From Sphingobium nicotianae (GTDB lineage: Bacteria; Pseudomonadota; Alphaproteobacteria; Sphingomonadales; Sphingomonadaceae): a DNA stretch of 64,000 nucleotides. The DNA is taken from NCBI RefSeq assembly GCF_018603885.1, contig NZ_JAHGAW010000003.1, positions 124,001 to 188,000 on the forward strand. The letters run 5' to 3'. The notes beneath the pieces were generated by a model that was not told the DNA's origin, ran no database searches, and was given only the letters and a program-made list of their open reading frames with translations. Of this stretch, positions 7,768-16,059 are shown in pieces. How positions within the stretch are numbered: position 1 is the stretch's first letter; the number at the start of each line of letters is the position of its first letter. The position numbers were made by a program, and so were the translations under genes.

Positions 7768-8667
7768 TCAGGCGGTTGCCTCTTCGGGTAGCGGATATTC
7801 GTCGGCATTCGCGAAGAAGCCTTCCCGCATCGCGAAATCGAGCCGGGGCGGCGCGAAGACGTCACCCATGCGCGTGCTGCCGAGCCGCTCGGTCGTGTGG
7901 ATCACCTGCGCGGGAATCATCATCGCCGAGGGCGAATGGACAAGCGCGTGCACATCCTCGCGCCATTCATTGAGATCAAGGCCCCACATCCAGCGCATGT
8001 GGTGGATCACGGACCCTTGCAGCAGCAGCGAACATTGATCGAAATCGGCGTGGCTGTGCGGCGACATTCTGCTTCGATCGCGCGCCTCGAGCACCGGCGG
8101 CGGAAAACTGATCATCATCGTCGAGCAGCGCAGCGCACCCCAGAAGCCGCCCTTTCGCTCCTTCCAGAGATCATAGATGCGCAGCTTGTAGCCCGATGAC
8201 GGCGCGGGCCAGGGCTTGAAGGGCGCAACATCGGAATGCGGCTCGGCATAGGCATCGGCATTGGCGCATTTGGCTTTGAGGTCGTCCGACCGCGTCGTGA
8301 ACAGCCGCACGATCCGCCCGCCTTCTGGCAGGCTGATCTCGCTGTCGCCGGGCGGCATGATGATGACCTGATGACCCGCCCCCTGGCCGGTTTCGCCCAA
8401 GGTGCTGACCTTGTAGGGCGTGTTCTCGTCAGGGACCATCACCATATATTCGTCCACCTGACCCTGACGCGCGAAGACCGCGCCCGGCGCCGCTTCGATA
8501 TAATTCACGATCAGGGTCTGATTGCGTGTGTACCAGCTCTTGCCATTGGCGTCGGCCTCGACCGGTTGCTCGCTATAATAGAGGCCGTAGCTCTCCATCT
8601 GAGCATTACCGCCAATGTCCTCTTTCCTGAATTCCTGGGGCTTCGCGCGTTCGGTCTCGGCGTTCAT
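7768..8667 (-). CDS. Bicupin protein of the catabolic cluster
   Basis: A 299-residue protein with two cupin halves. The first half (about 30-135) has NYIEAAPGAVFARQGQVDEY and a hydrophobic strand HQVIIMPPGDSEI. The second half (about 175-285) has a strong metal motif, MSPHSHADFDQCSLLLQGSV, then IHHMRW and a distal MMIPAQVIHTTE. His, Asp/Glu and the late His are all present in the second half, so that half probably holds the metal; the first half looks degenerate. It could be a ring-cleaving or isomerising enzyme. The start at 8667 uses the AGGAGAGG site; an ATG two codons earlier is possible. It is divergent from the first amidohydrolase and shares two operator-like motifs with it. Confidence 0.75.
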   Translation of the reverse strand: MNAETERAKPQEFRKEDIGGNAQMESYGLYYSEQPVEADANGKSWYTRNQTLIVNYIEAAPGAVFARQGQVDEYMVMVPDENTPYKVSTLGETGQGAGHQVIIMPPGDSEISLPEGGRIVRLFTTRSDDLKAKCANADAYAEPHSDVAPFKPWPAPSSGYKLRIYDLWKERKGGFWGALRCSTMMISFPPPVLEARDRSRMSPHSHADFDQCSLLLQGSVIHHMRWMWGLDLNEWREDVHALVHSPSAMMIPAQVIHTTERLGSTRMGDVFAPPRLDFAMREGFFANADEYPLPEEATA

Positions 8668-8726
8668 CTTCATCCTCTCCTGAAGCGGCCGGCGTGTCGG
8701 GAAGGCCACGCCGCACCCGTCGAAAT

Positions 8727-8741
8727 ATAACATGATAAATA
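8727..8741 (+). promoter_or_regulatory. MarR-type operator motif upstream of the bicupin gene
   Basis: The 15-mer ATAACATGATAAATA, containing the core TAACATGATAA (8728-8738), is identical to the one in front of the TonB receptor gene (19741-19755). It lies 61-74 bp upstream of the bicupin start. It is a near-palindrome in an AT-rich island of otherwise GC-rich DNA. Confidence 0.65.
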
Positions 8742-8830
8742 TATTTACTAAGGCCGACCTTTCCGTTGAGTCGACGATTTTCAACGAAAATAGCACCAAT
8801 CCGATTGACGGAGCAACCGCATCCACATAA

Positions 8831-8841
8831 TTATCATGTTA
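8831..8841 (-). promoter_or_regulatory. MarR-type operator motif upstream of amidohydrolase 1
   Basis: TTATCATGTTA is the exact reverse complement of TAACATGATAA. It lies 32-42 bp upstream of the first amidohydrolase start, in the range of the core promoter, which suits repression by occlusion. Confidence 0.65.
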
Positions 8842-8872
8842 TATATCTGGCCTGAAAGTGGGAGAGTATGCG

Positions 8873-9799
8873 ATGCCTCAAACCCAGCCGATCTACGATA
8901 CGCACGCCCATCTCGTTTCCGCCGATGGCGTCCGCTATCCGCGCAAGAACATCCCCTACCTGCAGCGCCCGGACGGAAAGAAGAGAGTCGCGACGCCGGG
9001 CACCGTGGGCGCTCCCGGCGGCATGCACGGCCCTGATCCGGTGAACGAGAAGCCGACCGCCGAACAGATGAGCGGTTGGATGGACGCGGAAGGCGTCGTC
9101 GGGATAGCGGCCGTCCAGAAAGGGCGCATCTATGGCACCGACAACAGCTACATCATGGACGCAGCGGATCTTTTTCCGGGCAAGATGCGCGCGATCATCA
9201 TCGTCGATCCCACCGAGGAGCAGACCCTGCCTCTGATGCGGGAAGGCGCGAAGCGCGAGATCATCGGCATCCGCTTCTTTCCGGCCAATATCTGGGATGT
9301 CGCCGGCTGGCTCGGCTCGCCCGAAGCCGCCACTGTCTGGCAGACTGCAGAGGAACTCGACCTGGTCGTCGACATCGAGGGACCAAAAGACGACTGGCGC
9401 GAGACGATGCACGTCATCGAGGATTATGCCGACCGTTTTCCCAGGCTGCGCATCGTGCTCGAACATCTCTATGGCCCGGTCGTCACCGATCCCGACTTCG
9501 GCATCGATTCCCGCTATGACGGCCTCGCCGCCAGGGACAATATCAGTTACAAGTTCACCTGCCTGAATATGGACGTCATCCGCGAGCAAGGCGTGAAGCC
9601 GGAAGACGTGCTGCGCCGCGCGGTCGACTTCTATGGCGCCGACAAGATCATGTGGGGATCGGACATCGGAACCTCGTCCGGCACGTACCGGGAAATGCTG
9701 TCCCGCGCCGTCGATTCCACAGTCCTGCTGACGGCGGAGGAGCGCCGGAAAGTCCTGCACGACACGGGTCGCCGCATCCTCACCGGCTGGACCGGCTGA
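8873..9799 (+). CDS. Amidohydrolase family 2 protein, LigI-like (copy 1)
   Basis: A 308-residue TIM-barrel metal-dependent hydrolase. The metal-binding HxH of strand 1 is in YDTHAHLVS (H11, H13). The C-terminal metal-binding Asp is in IMWGSDIGTS. Other family features are AIAAVQKG-like strand 2 (VGIAAVQKGRIYGTDNSYIM), RAIIIVDPTEE, and IIGIRFFPANI. The GTDN...D and RAIIIVDP wording resembles 2-pyrone-4,6-dicarboxylate lactonase (LigI), so hydrolysis of a lactone or a related C-C/C-O bond of a ring-cleavage product is plausible, but the substrate is unknown. The ATG at 8873 was chosen because GGGAGA sits seven bases upstream. A close paralogue lies 5 kb away (13721-14671). Confidence 0.85.
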   Translation: MPQTQPIYDTHAHLVSADGVRYPRKNIPYLQRPDGKKRVATPGTVGAPGGMHGPDPVNEKPTAEQMSGWMDAEGVVGIAAVQKGRIYGTDNSYIMDAADLFPGKMRAIIIVDPTEEQTLPLMREGAKREIIGIRFFPANIWDVAGWLGSPEAATVWQTAEELDLVVDIEGPKDDWRETMHVIEDYADRFPRLRIVLEHLYGPVVTDPDFGIDSRYDGLAARDNISYKFTCLNMDVIREQGVKPEDVLRRAVDFYGADKIMWGSDIGTSSGTYREMLSRAVDSTVLLTAEERRKVLHDTGRRILTGWTG

Positions 9800-9824
9800 C
9801 TGCCATCACCGCGGCCGACTGGGC

Positions 9825-10736
9825 TTAACCGGCACGTCCGGCCGCGCTCCTCGCCACCATCGCATCGACAAAGCGGCGCAGCGCTGCGGACGGATCATGT
9901 TTGCGCCAGACCAGCAGCAGGTCGAAGGCCAGGCCCAGGTCACTGATCCGCACCAGGCGTATGTCGCGGGCGGCCACGACGGGCTGCGTCGCCGTCACCG
10001 GGCCGATCCCCATGCCTACCGAGACGAAGCTCAACAGGATCGAGTTCGTCGTGCAATCCTGCACGATGTTCGGCGGCGCTCCCTTCTTGAGCCAGGCGCG
10101 CATCAGCCGGTCATGATAGTCGGGCTGGAGCCTGCGCTCGGGCCACAGCATCGGCTCGTCGGCCAGTTCAGCCATCCCGACGCTGTCGCGCTCCGCGAAC
10201 CGGTGGCCGCGATGAACCGCGAGCATGACCTCGCCCCGCCCCAGTTTCGCCCGGTTGAGAAGCGTCGCATCATGCTCGTCAATATTGGCATCATAGAGAA
10301 TGCCAGCATCGAGCTGGGCATTCTTGAATACCGCGATTTGAAGGAGAGCGCCGAGCGAGCGCAATTCGAGGACGACGCCCGGCTCCGTCTCCCGGAAATG
10401 CAGAAGGCTCCGCGTGATGAATTCATCACCCGCGATAATCTCGCTGAGGCCGACGCGAATGGTGCCGAGATTGCCGTTCGCATAGCGTCGCGTGCCATCG
10501 ACTGCGCGATCGACATGCGCCAGGATTTCCTCGACTTCCGTCAGGAACACGCGCCCCGCCGGGGACAGCCGGATGCCGCGCGGCAGACGCTCGAACAGCT
10601 CGACGCCGAGCTCTTCCTCAAGGTCGCGGATCCGGCGGGTGAGCGCCGGTTGCGCGACGCGCAACGCCTGGGCGGCTCGGCTGAAATTCTCCTCGCGCGC
10701 GATGGCGCGAAAATATCTGAGGTGACGGAGCTCCAT
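9825..10736 (-). CDS. LysR-type transcriptional regulator
   Basis: A 303-residue LTTR. The N-terminal winged helix is clear: MELRHLRYFRAIAREENFSR, then AAQALRVAQPALTRRIRDLE and LGVELFERLPRGIRLSPAG. The rest is the two-lobed effector domain (about 90-300; TIRVGLSEIIAGDEF, VVLELRSLG, GIGPVTATQPVVA). It is divergent from the alpha/beta hydrolase-monooxygenase pair, the standard LTTR geometry, and a 19-bp palindrome lies between them. It is likely to activate that pair in response to a pathway intermediate (inference). The ATG at 10736 is preferred over a TTG two codons earlier. Confidence 0.92.
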   Translation of the reverse strand: MELRHLRYFRAIAREENFSRAAQALRVAQPALTRRIRDLEEELGVELFERLPRGIRLSPAGRVFLTEVEEILAHVDRAVDGTRRYANGNLGTIRVGLSEIIAGDEFITRSLLHFRETEPGVVLELRSLGALLQIAVFKNAQLDAGILYDANIDEHDATLLNRAKLGRGEVMLAVHRGHRFAERDSVGMAELADEPMLWPERRLQPDYHDRLMRAWLKKGAPPNIVQDCTTNSILLSFVSVGMGIGPVTATQPVVAARDIRLVRISDLGLAFDLLLVWRKHDPSAALRRFVDAMVARSAAGRAG

Positions 10737-10808
10737 AAGCAACCATAACAGCGCGGCATAGGATCACCAATCCCGAAGACGAGCCGCTCGCGCCCCGTCG
10801 CGTCATTT

Positions 10809-10827
10809 CCATGCCAAATCGGCATGG
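10809..10827. promoter_or_regulatory. Palindromic LysR operator candidate
   Basis: CCATGCC (10809-10815) and GGCATGG (10821-10827) form a perfect inverted repeat with a 5-bp spacer in the intergenic region between the LysR gene and the alpha/beta hydrolase gene, 80-98 bp upstream of the hydrolase start. The position suits an LTTR recognition site. Confidence 0.6.
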
Positions 10828-10906
10828 ATTTCGCGAAGATCAAAATATTGGATTCGCCCTGCTCGCCTCTGCACATTCGCCCCACACGCACAACGGGAGG
10901 ATGCAC

Positions 10907-11719
10907 ATGAGCACGATCGAGCTCGATGGTCTGGATTTCGGGACGCTGGACACCGTCGACATCCTCGGCACGGACATCGAGCTGTTTCGCGCCGGCAGCG
11001 GCACCCCGCTCCTGTTCCTGCATGGCATCGATGGCCTAGAGGGGAGCGCGCAAGGCCTGCGGGAGCTGGCCAAATCCTTCTCCGTCTATGCGCCCTCCCA
11101 TCCCGGCTTCGGCGCGTCGGAGCGACCCGCCGGCATGTCTCGGGTCGATGACATGGGGTATTTCTATCTCGATATGCTCAATGCGCTCGGCCTCGACGCG
11201 CCGATCATTGTCGGCACGTCATTCGGTGCCTGGGTGGCCTGCGAGATGCTGACCAAGGAGCCCGGCCGGGCGCGGTCCCTGGTGCTGGCGTCGCCGCTCG
11301 GACTCAAGACGGCCGAGCGGCGCGAGCATTGGGTGGCGGATCTTTTCATGATCTCGAAGCAGGAGCTCGGCGCGCGGCTGCAGGTCGGCCCGGCGGACGA
11401 GCAGAGCATGCCGGAAATGAGCGAAGCCAGGCTGCGCCGCGTTCTGCGAAACGACGAAGCTCTCAGCCTTTATGGCTGGTCACCCTACATGTGCAATCCC
11501 AAGCTGGGCGACCGGCTGCACCGGATTTCCTGTCCGGCCATGATCGTGTGGGGCGACAAGGACGCCATGATCGAGCCGGAATATCGCGCGCGCTGGCGCG
11601 ACGCGCTGCCGCAGGCCCAGGTCAAGCTGCTGTCCGGCGCCGGCCACCGCAGTCACGCCGACAAGCCGGCCGAGTTGGCAACGCTCATCGGCCAATTCAC
11701 CAAGGGAGCAGCGAAATGA
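10907..11719 (+). CDS. Alpha/beta hydrolase
   Basis: A 270-residue alpha/beta fold hydrolase. LLFLHGIDG gives the oxyanion HG motif, the nucleophile elbow is GTSFGAW with Ser105, the acid is in IVWGDKDAMIEPE, and the catalytic His is in SGAGHRSHADKPAEL. It hydrolyses an ester, lactone or C-C bond; the exact reaction is not shown. GGGAGG at 10895-10900 favours the ATG at 10907. Its stop overlaps the start of the flavin monooxygenase gene (ATGA), so the two proteins are made together. A Baeyer-Villiger-like oxygenation followed by ester hydrolysis is a sensible joint job (inference). Confidence 0.88.
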   Translation: MSTIELDGLDFGTLDTVDILGTDIELFRAGSGTPLLFLHGIDGLEGSAQGLRELAKSFSVYAPSHPGFGASERPAGMSRVDDMGYFYLDMLNALGLDAPIIVGTSFGAWVACEMLTKEPGRARSLVLASPLGLKTAERREHWVADLFMISKQELGARLQVGPADEQSMPEMSEARLRRVLRNDEALSLYGWSPYMCNPKLGDRLHRISCPAMIVWGDKDAMIEPEYRARWRDALPQAQVKLLSGAGHRSHADKPAELATLIGQFTKGAAK

Positions 11720-12909
11720 AGATCTGGCATTTTTCCGAGCAGGCCTATCACCCGGCATGGGGTGAGCCGGCGGGATTGCGCGTGAACTTCCCGCAATATC
11801 ACTGCGATCCCGTGGAAGCGGGCCAGTTGCTCAATCGCTATCTCGACGAATATTGCCTCGCGGACGAGCTCGGGCTGAACATCATGGTCAACGAGCATCA
11901 TGCGACGGCGACCTGCATGTCGACCAGCGTCATGACCACGCTCGCGATCCTGGCGCGCGAGACGAGCAAGGCGCGGCTGCTGGCGCTCGGCATCCCGCTC
12001 GCCAATCGCGCCAACCCCATGCGTGTCGCCGAGGAGGTCGCGCTGGCCGATTGCCTGTCCGGCGGCCGGATTGAGATGGGTCTGGTCAAGGGCGTTCCGC
12101 TGGAAGTGATCGTCTCCAACCGGCAACCGACCCAGTTCATGGACCGTTTCTGGGAAGCCCACGACCTCATCATCGCGGCGATGTCCAACCTGGGCGAGAC
12201 CTTTTCCTGGGAGGGCGAGCATTATCATATCCGCACCTCCGCGCTTTGGCCGCGGCCGGTCCAGCAACCCCACCCGCCGGTCTGGGGCACCGCCTCGAGC
12301 GCATCGAGCGCGCGCATGTATGGCGCTCGCGGCTATACCTGCGCGACCTTTCTGTCCGGCGCTGTCGCGCGCTCCGTCTTCACCGGATATCGCGACGCCT
12401 ATATCGAGGCTTTCGGCAAGCAACCAAGCGCCGATCGGCTTGGCTATCTCGCGGTCGTCGCCTGCGCGTCGGATCGCAAGGAAGCTTATCGCCGCGCGGA
12501 GGAAATGCGGAAATATTTCCTCGCCGCGCCACGCTTCGACGCTCCGTTCCGCAACGTGATGGGCTTCAATCCCGTCGAGGCGAACCTGCGGGCCCTGACG
12601 GCCGGGGCGAGTGCGATGCGCCCCCGGCTGCGCAATGGCGAACCACTCGGCCCCGACGCATCGGTCGAGGACTATGTCAGCGCCCAACTCATGTTCGTCG
12701 GCACACCCGACGATGTTTATGAGCAGCTTGCCCAGTTCAATGTCGACGTCGGCGGTTTCGGAAATCTGCTGATGATGGGACAGGCAGGGGAGCTCAGCCA
12801 TGCCGACACGGCGGACAGCCTGACGCTGATCGCCAAGGAAGTCGCGCCCCGCCTCGCGGAGATGCCGGACGTCTCGCCACTCGAGGTCCGTTACGAAGGC
12901 GTCGGATAA
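11716..12909 (+). CDS. LLM-class (luciferase-like) flavin-dependent monooxygenase
   Basis: A 397-residue bacterial luciferase-like TIM barrel: an N-terminal MKIWHFSEQAYHP, LADELGLNIMVNEHHATA (the EHH motif of F420/FMN LLM enzymes), LLALGIPLANRANPMRVAEE and DCLSGGRIEMGLVKG. A C-terminal part includes VEDYVSAQLMFVGTPDDVYE, the usual segment of the family. These enzymes use reduced FMN supplied by a reductase to oxygenate ketones, aldehydes, sulfonates or heterocycles; type II Baeyer-Villiger monooxygenases belong here. No flavin reductase gene is in the cluster. It overlaps the alpha/beta hydrolase gene upstream by four bases. Confidence 0.9.
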   Translation: MKIWHFSEQAYHPAWGEPAGLRVNFPQYHCDPVEAGQLLNRYLDEYCLADELGLNIMVNEHHATATCMSTSVMTTLAILARETSKARLLALGIPLANRANPMRVAEEVALADCLSGGRIEMGLVKGVPLEVIVSNRQPTQFMDRFWEAHDLIIAAMSNLGETFSWEGEHYHIRTSALWPRPVQQPHPPVWGTASSASSARMYGARGYTCATFLSGAVARSVFTGYRDAYIEAFGKQPSADRLGYLAVVACASDRKEAYRRAEEMRKYFLAAPRFDAPFRNVMGFNPVEANLRALTAGASAMRPRLRNGEPLGPDASVEDYVSAQLMFVGTPDDVYEQLAQFNVDVGGFGNLLMMGQAGELSHADTADSLTLIAKEVAPRLAEMPDVSPLEVRYEGVG

Positions 12910-12931
12910 CGAGAGCGATCGGAGAGGAAAT

Positions 12932-12942
12932 TAACATGATAA
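12932..12942 (+). promoter_or_regulatory. Operator-like motif between convergent genes
   Basis: A perfect TAACATGATAA core, 22 bp after the monooxygenase stop and before the 3' end of the leftward MarR gene. No intact rightward gene starts here, although GGAGAGGAA is followed by an ATG (12936) inside the motif. It may be the leftover promoter and start of a lost gene, or a roadblock or decoy site. Confidence 0.45.
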
Positions 12943-12995
12943 TCAATATGGCTGCTTGCGCAGGCCTGATCGAGGGGCGCGGTCGAGGCCTTGGC

Positions 12996-13454
12996 TCATT
13001 CGATATTCTTGATCGCCTCCGTAAGGGCCTTGAGTTCCTCGGCCAGCCGAGAGAGCCTTTCGGTACCGAACTGCTGCGCGAAGGCGTTCGTGTAATGCAG
13101 CACGTCACGCGACAGGATCTGCACGACCGCATGGCCGCCCGGTGAGAGCGTGACCATCGTCCGCCTTCCGTCGTTGGGATCCGGCTTGCGAACGATGAGC
13201 TTGCGCTTCTCCAGTTGCTGGAGGATGCGCGTAACGCTCGGGCCTTGCAGCAATCCTGCGTCGGCAAGGGCCGTGGCGTCGGTTTTACCTCGATCGTTGA
13301 GCACGCGCATCACGCGCCACTGGGGCTCCGTGATGTCGAACATGTTCAGCTTGGAGCGCATGGGCGCAATCACCGCATCCTTGGCCCCGAGGATGATCCA
13401 GGCCAACGATTCCTCGAACTCCGGCAATTTTACGACTGTGCCAGAATCGTTCAC
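12996..13454 (-). CDS. MarR-family regulator, HpaR-like
   Basis: A winged-helix MarR protein (152 residues from the GTG at 13454). Core segments are MFDITEPQWRVMRVLNDRG, LLQGPSVTRILQQLEKRKLI and VRKPDPNDGRRTMVTLSPGG (the wing with the conserved D...R..V.L). The wording around ITEPQWRVMRVL matches the HpaR group, repressors of homoprotocatechuate-type aromatic catabolism. A TTG at 13496 would add 14 residues; the GTG has a better GGAAAGG site. Divergent from amidohydrolase 2, with an operator-like motif between them at 13600-13610, it is the best candidate for the protein that binds all the TAACATGATAA-type sites of the cluster. Confidence 0.9.
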   Translation of the reverse strand: MNDSGTVVKLPEFEESLAWIILGAKDAVIAPMRSKLNMFDITEPQWRVMRVLNDRGKTDATALADAGLLQGPSVTRILQQLEKRKLIVRKPDPNDGRRTMVTLSPGGHAVVQILSRDVLHYTNAFAQQFGTERLSRLAEELKALTEAIKNIE

Positions 13455-13599
13455 ACCTGCCGCCTTTCCGATCCATATTTTCGTGTTGCCGCACAATGAG
13501 CGAGCCAGGCTCGCGAGCGATTGCCCGGTCCTCGACGCTATTCAGGATTTGCAGCAATGCCGCAACAGCTCCCTTGTCCCGTGCCCACCGGCAGATTAT

Positions 13600-13610
13600 T
13601 AACATGTGAA
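13600..13610 (+). promoter_or_regulatory. Variant operator motif between MarR gene and amidohydrolase 2
   Basis: TAACATGTGAA, identical to the site in front of the second MFS gene (21556-21566) and differing from the main core at two positions. It is located between divergent promoters, so binding there could repress both the regulator and the catabolic operon. Confidence 0.6.
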
Positions 13611-13720
13611 GTTTCCTGCTGCAACTGATCGATCGCGCCGTCCCGCAGGACGATGGGCCAAACTCATCTCCGATCTCCGCCGATCCGTCAGTCAAACAGC
13701 CAACGAGGAGGGGCTGTCCG

Positions 13721-14671
13721 ATGTCAGATGCCGCGCGCTATCCGATTTATGATTCCCACGCGCATCTCGTCTCTGACGATCCCGCGCGCTATCCGCGCAA
13801 GGGTTTCATCATTCCCCGCAAGCCTGGCCCGAGCCGGGCTCAGCTTCCGCCCTTCGGAGCGGGGACGGTTGGCATCGCAGGCGGAATGCACGGGCCCAGC
13901 CCGACGAACGAAAAGCCGACCGCCGAGCAAATGCACGCGTGGATGGCAGAGGAAGGCGTGGTCGCCATCGCCGCCGTCCAAAAGGGCATGATATACGGCA
14001 CCGACAATAGCTACATCATGGATGCCGCCGACCTGTTCCCGGACGAGATGCGGGCGGTGATTATCATCGATCCGCTGGAGGAGAAGACTCTCCCGATGAT
14101 CCGCGACGGCGCCGCGCGCGGGATCATCGGTATTCGCTTCTTTCCTGTGAACGTCGAGGACAAGGCCGGCTGGCTCAATTCGCCCGAGGCGCTCGAGGTC
14201 TGGCAACTCGCCGACGAGCTTGAGCTGGTGGTCGACATCGAAGGACCGAAGGAAGACTGGCGGGAGATGATGCAGGTCATCGAGCAGCTCGCCGATCGCT
14301 TCCCGAGGCTGCGCATCGTGCTCGATCATGTCTATCTGCCGGTGCTGCCGTTCGACAACGAAGCCGGTTTCAGCATCGACGAATGCTTCCCCGGTTTGGC
14401 TGCGCGCGACAACATCACCTACAAATTCACCTGCCTCAACATGGATGTGATCCGCGAGCAAGGCGTCAGCCCCGCCGAGGTGCTTCGCCGGCTCGTCGAC
14501 CATTATGGCGCGGACAAGATCATGTGGGGATCGGACATCGGCACCTCGTCGGGTACCTACAAGGACATGGTTGCGCGGGCGATCGACGCGACGGCGCTCC
14601 TGACCGACGAGGAGCGCCGCAAGGTGCTCCACGACACGGGGCGGCGCGTCTTCACCGGCTGGGCGGGCTGA
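13721..14671 (+). CDS. Amidohydrolase family 2 protein, LigI-like (copy 2)
   Basis: A 316-residue metal-dependent hydrolase with the HxH motif in YDSHAHLVS (H13, H15) and the metal-binding Asp in IMWGSDIGTS. It is plainly a paralogue of the protein at 8873-9799: long identical blocks include AAVQKG, YGTDNSYIMDAADLFP, YKFTCLNMDVIREQG and ERRKVLHDTGRR. The main differences are an altered loop after residue 25 (GFIIPRKPGP against KNIPYLQRPDG) and a 4-residue-longer loop near FDNEAGFSIDECF. Those loops border the active-site mouth in this fold, so the copies probably act on different but related substrates. A strong GAGGAGGGG site precedes the ATG. The AAHS transporter gene follows after 21 bp. 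Confidence 0.86.
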   Translation: MSDAARYPIYDSHAHLVSDDPARYPRKGFIIPRKPGPSRAQLPPFGAGTVGIAGGMHGPSPTNEKPTAEQMHAWMAEEGVVAIAAVQKGMIYGTDNSYIMDAADLFPDEMRAVIIIDPLEEKTLPMIRDGAARGIIGIRFFPVNVEDKAGWLNSPEALEVWQLADELELVVDIEGPKEDWREMMQVIEQLADRFPRLRIVLDHVYLPVLPFDNEAGFSIDECFPGLAARDNITYKFTCLNMDVIREQGVSPAEVLRRLVDHYGADKIMWGSDIGTSSGTYKDMVARAIDATALLTDEERRKVLHDTGRRVFTGWAG

Positions 14672-14692
14672 TCACGGCAAGGGATATGGCAT

Positions 14693-16051
14693 ATGACCAG
14701 GTTCGATATTGAAGAGTTTATCGATCGCACACCGATCGGGGTCACCCAGAGCATCACCCTGATCGTCTGCGCCATGGTCTGCTTCATCGATGGTTTCGAT
14801 CTGGTACTGCTCGGGAAAATCGCGCCGGCGATCGCCAAACATTTCGGTGAAACCTCGGCCGCCATGACCCCGGCCTTCGTTTATCAGCAGGTCGGGCTTG
14901 CCGTCGGCGCCTTCGTTATCAGCCCCCTGGCCGATCGCATCGGACGGCGCCTCATGCTCATCATCGCCTGCCTCTTTCTGGGCATCATCATGCTGGCGAG
15001 CACGCAGGTGCAAAGTCTCCATATGCTTGCCGTGATGCGCGGCCTGGCCGGCATCTTCATGGCCGCCGGCCTGCCGATGGCCATGGCATTGGTGTCCGAG
15101 CTGACGCCGCTGCGCCGACGTTCGACCTTCGTGGCGGTGGCGTTGGCGGGCTATTCGATGGGCAGCGCGGCGAGCGGGATCGTTGCCGCCTGGCTGCTTG
15201 ATGATTTTGGCTGGCAGAGCGGCTTCCTGATCGGGGGCGCCGTGCCACTGGTCTGCCTCCCGCTCCTCCTCTTCTTTGTCCCGGAATCCCTCAAGTTCTG
15301 CGCTGAGCGCAATCCGGCGGACGTGCGTATCGCCGGGACGGTGCGACGCCTCGATCCCAACGAGTCGCTCCGCGGCGACGAGATCTTCGTTCTCGGATCG
15401 GCCAACAGCAAAGGGCGGCGGGCAAGGCTCGTCGACATATTCTCCGAAGGCCGTCTCACGACGACGGCGCTCATCTGGGCGGCCAGCACGCTCTCGGTCA
15501 CGAATACCGTCGTTCTTGGCACCTGGCTGCCCAGCTTCTTTCAGGAAATGGCCGGTGTTCCCATCCAGAAATTCGCCGTGGTCGCGCTGATCGGCTATCT
15601 GGGCGGCGTGGGGGGGCCGCTCATCGTCGGCTGGCTGATGGACAAGACGCGCCCTGCCTTGCTGCTTGCCTCTTTCTACGTGATGCTGGCGATCTCTCTC
15701 AACATGCTCGCCTGGGTACCGTTCGGAACGCCGGCTTTCATCGTTGTCGTAGTTTGCTGGGCCTTCTTCCAGTCTGGGGGATCGGGCGGCATCAACACGA
15801 TGATGACCCATATCTATCCGCCACGGATGCGCTCGACCGCGCTCGGGTGGGCGGGAGGTGCCGCGCGCGTCGGCGCGGTGATCGCACCGATCGCGGGGGG
15901 CTTTGCCCTTGCCCAGCAATTTTCCCTGAAGCTCACGCTGGCGCTCGAAGCGATATTGCCGCTCGGCGTCGCGCTGCTGATGCTCGCTCTTGCAACGGTT
16001 CGCCGGGAGTCTGCGATGATCACCGCCGACCCCGAGCCTGAGGGCGCCTAG
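14693..16051 (+). CDS. MFS transporter, AAHS (aromatic acid:H+ symporter) type
   Basis: A 452-residue, 12-TM permease. The family signature of TM1 is present (CFIDGFDLVLLGKIAP, with the DGFD of PcaK/BenK-like symporters), together with the loop 2-3 motif PLADRIGRRLML and the repeat in loop 8-9 (GWLMDKTRPALL). The AAHS group imports benzoates, hydroxybenzoates, phthalates and related carboxylates across the inner membrane. It is co-directional with amidohydrolase 2 and close enough to be in one transcript, so the pathway substrate is likely to be a carboxylated ring compound (inference from family). Confidence 0.88.
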   Translation: MTRFDIEEFIDRTPIGVTQSITLIVCAMVCFIDGFDLVLLGKIAPAIAKHFGETSAAMTPAFVYQQVGLAVGAFVISPLADRIGRRLMLIIACLFLGIIMLASTQVQSLHMLAVMRGLAGIFMAAGLPMAMALVSELTPLRRRSTFVAVALAGYSMGSAASGIVAAWLLDDFGWQSGFLIGGAVPLVCLPLLLFFVPESLKFCAERNPADVRIAGTVRRLDPNESLRGDEIFVLGSANSKGRRARLVDIFSEGRLTTTALIWAASTLSVTNTVVLGTWLPSFFQEMAGVPIQKFAVVALIGYLGGVGGPLIVGWLMDKTRPALLLASFYVMLAISLNMLAWVPFGTPAFIVVVVCWAFFQSGGSGGINTMMTHIYPPRMRSTALGWAGGAARVGAVIAPIAGGFALAQQFSLKLTLALEAILPLGVALLMLALATVRRESAMITADPEPEGA

Positions 16052-16059
16052 TCGATCGG

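Noticed and set aside
12936..13145. Small rightward frame starting MIINMAACAG with a good ribosome binding site
   Set aside because: It runs antisense through marR and shows no protein-like pattern; kept only as a hint of a lost gene.
13455..13496. Upstream TTG start for the MarR gene
   Set aside because: It adds 14 residues unlike the family N-terminus and lacks a ribosome binding site; the GTG at 13454 is better.
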